DNA of 21,347 nt, from assembly GCA_021029095.1 (NCBI GenBank), contig JAJOHG010000417.1, positions 1 to 21,347 of the forward strand. The letters are read 5' to 3'. Source of the stretch: Phellopilus nigrolimitatus (taxonomy: Eukaryota; Basidiomycota; Agaricomycetes; Hymenochaetales; Hymenochaetaceae). The notes below the pieces were generated by a model. The model saw only the letters and a program-made list of their open reading frames with translations, did not search any database and was not told the DNA's origin. Within the stretch, counting starts at the first letter, position 1. Each line of letters starts with the position of its first letter. Of this stretch, positions 19,374 to 21,347 are shown one piece after another. Both the position numbers and the translations under genes were made by a program.

Positions 19374-21040
19374 ATGCTGCCTCACGCCGAGCGCACAAAC
19401 GCGAACATGCTGTTCGCAAACTTCAACCAAGACTTCTCGTGAGCCCCCAAATGCCCGAGCGAAGCTGCGGATGATATGCTCAACGACTGTCGGCCAGGTG
19501 CATCTCCGTCGGGACCAAGAAGGGCTACAGCATCACCAATTGCGATCCGTTCGGCAGGGTATACACCATGAGTGAGCGGACTTCTTGACGTGTTGTCGGG
19601 CGTAGACTGATTATTCTCAAGATGATGGCGCGCGTGGCACCGTGGAGATGCTGTTCTGTACGTCGCTCATCGCGCTCGTCGGCGTCGCAGACCAGCCCCA
19701 GTCGAGCCCGCGCAAGTTGCAGATTGTAAATACGAAGGTGTCAGAGACTTGTACATTGTCTTCTCATTGCTATTCTGACATTCTCATCCTTCGCAGAGAC
19801 AATCCATGATATGCGAGCTTTTATTCCCGTCATCCATCCTCACAGTCAAGCTCAACCGGAAGACGCTAATCGTAGTGCTGGAGAACGAAATCTACATCTA
19901 CGACATCTCTAATATGCGCCTCATGCATGTCATAGAGACGACTCCAAATCCAGAGGGTACGTCCTTGTCGGTTTGGCTTCGTGCTTGATCTTATGGAGTT
20001 GCAGCTGTTTGTGCACTATCCCCATCTGCCGACTCCTCGTATCTGGCCTATCCTTCTCCTGTCCCCTCACCAACCTCACCATTGTCCCAACAATCGCAAC
20101 CTGTTGCTGCCGCTCAGCCTCCAGCAGCGGCCCAGCAATCTGGGGACGTGATTCTATTCTCGACGCGCAACCTTACGGTAGCAAATGTCATTCAGGCACA
20201 CAAGTCGCCGATCTCCTTCCTCTCAATAAACTCCACCGGGACCATGCTCGCAACTGCATCTGACAAAGGTACGGTTATACGTGTATGGGGTATTCCCGGC
20301 TCGGATAAGCTTTACCAATTCCGACGCGGGACCCGAGAAACACGGATTTACTCGATGAACTTCAACACTATGTCTACGCTGTTAGCAGTCAGCTCCGCGC
20401 ATGATACAGTGCACATCTTCAAACTGGCCCACAGAAGCCGTCCGGGTCGTCACCGAATGGCAAGAGTGCGCCACCGCTCAGCCCTTCCGCTTCAATAGAC
20501 AGCCGGGAGGGCACCCAGGGTATGGATGGTGGATATGAGGCGTACATCGATGGAAAGAAGAAGAGCGGTGGTGTCTCGTAAGCGGTCCTCAGACGCCTCT
20601 TGAGAACTGTGCTGAGCATTTCTACAGGCAAGTCCTCCGTCGACGGTCAGTGAAACTTACGAAAAATCTCACTTCATCCGTTGGCGGTTACCTCCCGAAT
20701 ACTCTGACTGAAATGTGGGAGCCTTCGAGAGACTTTGCATTCCTGAAGCTGCCTGTTAGTGGAGCGCGCTGTATTGTGGCATTGAGCGGGTGAGTTATTC
20801 GGCACTTCAGAGGCAGCAGCTTTTGATCGTCGCACATTAGTACTATGCCGCATGTAATGGTGATCTCTTCAGAAGGATATTTCTACTCGTACAACATCGA
20901 CCTCGAGAACGGTGGCGAGTGCTGTCTTATGAAGCAGTACAGGTAAGTGCATGGGTGCGTTTCATTCCGCTTAGTCACGTAACTCATCCGCACTTAGCTT
21001 ATTAGACTCTACCGATGAGTCCACAGGCTTGGTGGATTGA
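19374..21040 (+). CDS. ATG18: Autophagy-related PROPPIN ATG18 (WD40 beta-propeller), with an apparent 1-nt frameshift
   Basis: Seen: eight exons (19374-19438, 19498-19571, 19622-19737, 19797-19956, 20005-20577, 20628-20789, 20841-20942, 20998-21040) encode about 431 residues if one base is allowed for near 20428. Blocks include [55 protein letters not shown], the QFRRGTRE motif (F244-R-R-G247), [27 protein letters not shown] and a C-terminal SLLDSTDES. Known family: PROPPINs bind PI3P and PI(3,5)P2 through FRRG and act in autophagosome formation and vacuole morphology. As written, the frame runs from FKL into a stop at 20496-20498, while the rest is open in the next frame and its phases fit only that frame. 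A Ser/Pro/Gln linker (about 20060-20130) lies inside the propeller. An in-frame ATG at 19323 would add 17 residues. Confidence 0.93.
20427..20428 (+). other. ATG18: Apparent 1-nt deletion (frameshift) in ATG18
   Basis: Upstream of about 20426 the frame encodes [12 protein letters not shown], a typical propeller strand. From about 20427 the frame encoding GPQKPSGSS through [15 protein letters not shown] is shifted by one. One extra G in the GGCCC run would restore continuity, and the phase of the next exon junction (20577/20628) agrees. This is a sequencing error or a real disabling change. Confidence 0.75.
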
Positions 21041-21252
21041 TTCCCGCTTTTTATATCATATTTCTCTACGTCTATTTGCACAGGTCTTTTTGTACAATAC
21101 ATACCGATTTTTTTATACGTCTTTAGGCAGCCTCTGGTAGTTTTGTATATTCGTCGTAATGTTTTTAAATCAAGGCGAAACGTTCTACGTACATGTACAT
21201 ACTTACTGGTTTCTTTGCCGCACGAGCCGTGCCAGTGCCATCTCAATATCGA

Positions 21253-21347
21253 TCACCGCATTTGGTCAATCAAATTCAAACCCGCCGCATCTGTCTTATG
21301 CCGAGTCAGAACACCCTGGCGGTGGGTCTGAGAATCAGCCTTGGTCT
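21253..21347 (-). CDS. Possible C-terminal exon of a minus-strand gene, cut by the right edge
   Basis: Reading the minus strand from the window edge gives about 31 codons ending TGA at 21255-21253, with residues such as HRQGVLTRHKTDAAGL and ending LIDQMR. Composition looks like ordinary coding sequence, unlike the AT-rich 21041-21200 between it and ATG18. Too short to assign a family; it may be chance. Confidence 0.3.
   Translation of the reverse strand, partial: TKADSQTHRQGVLTRHKTDAAGLNLIDQMR

Noticed and set aside
20388..20434. 47-nt GT-AG intron in ATG18
   Set aside because: It restores frame but removes a conserved propeller strand, so a 1-nt indel is the better explanation.
1..21347. 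CRISPR arrays, tRNA or rRNA genes, bacterial-type operons
   Set aside because: No regularly spaced repeats, no tRNA T-loop or anticodon-arm pattern seen, and gene structure is clearly eukaryotic.

Overview
The window looks like nuclear DNA of a filamentous basidiomycete, probably an Agaricomycete. The genes are packed with short introns (mostly 46-76 nt, GT-AG, often with CTNA-type branch sites). Spliced translations give recognisable fungal housekeeping proteins. Lineage is inferred from gene style and protein resemblance, not from a database search. I assembled all exon models by hand and checked reading phase across every junction.

Layout, left to right: (1) 1-1004 (+), the 3' part of a TDG/MUG-type mismatch DNA glycosylase gene cut by the left edge. 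(2) 1005-3167, no supported gene. (3) 3168-5069 (+), a four-exon, 570-residue protein with a chymotrypsin-like His/Asp/Ser signature whose His and Asp are separated by a coiled coil. (4) 5686-5870, a dense palindromic TACGG/CCGTA repeat resembling a DNA-transposon end. (5) 6221-9046 (+), an Enhancer-of-zeste (KMT6/EZH2-like) CXC-SET methyltransferase, copy 1. (6) 9443-10105 (-), NF-YB/HAP3. (7) 10435-11799 (-), an unnamed low-complexity 454-residue protein. (8) 12220-14582 (+), exocyst subunit EXO70, with ten exons including one of 12 nt. (9) 14583-16377, gene-poor, with a faint relic of a DDE transposase. (10) 16378-19197 (+), a second Enhancer-of-zeste paralogue. (11) 19374-21040 (+), autophagy PROPPIN ATG18, carrying an apparent 1-nt frameshift. 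(12) The last ~95 bases may hold the C-terminus of a minus-strand gene.

The housekeeping genes (EXO70 in exocytosis, ATG18 in autophagy, HAP3 in CCAAT-box transcription, TDG in DNA repair) form no pathway together. The distinctive content is the pair of PRC2-type catalytic-subunit paralogues in the same orientation, about 7 kb apart. They share intron positions and phases and several identical exon lengths, so they arose by DNA-level duplication. Both need a 2-nt micro-exon between the CXC and SET domains to keep frame. In both, a good acceptor and a good donor flank exactly two bases there. With it, both copies give uninterrupted proteins of 637 and 653 residues.
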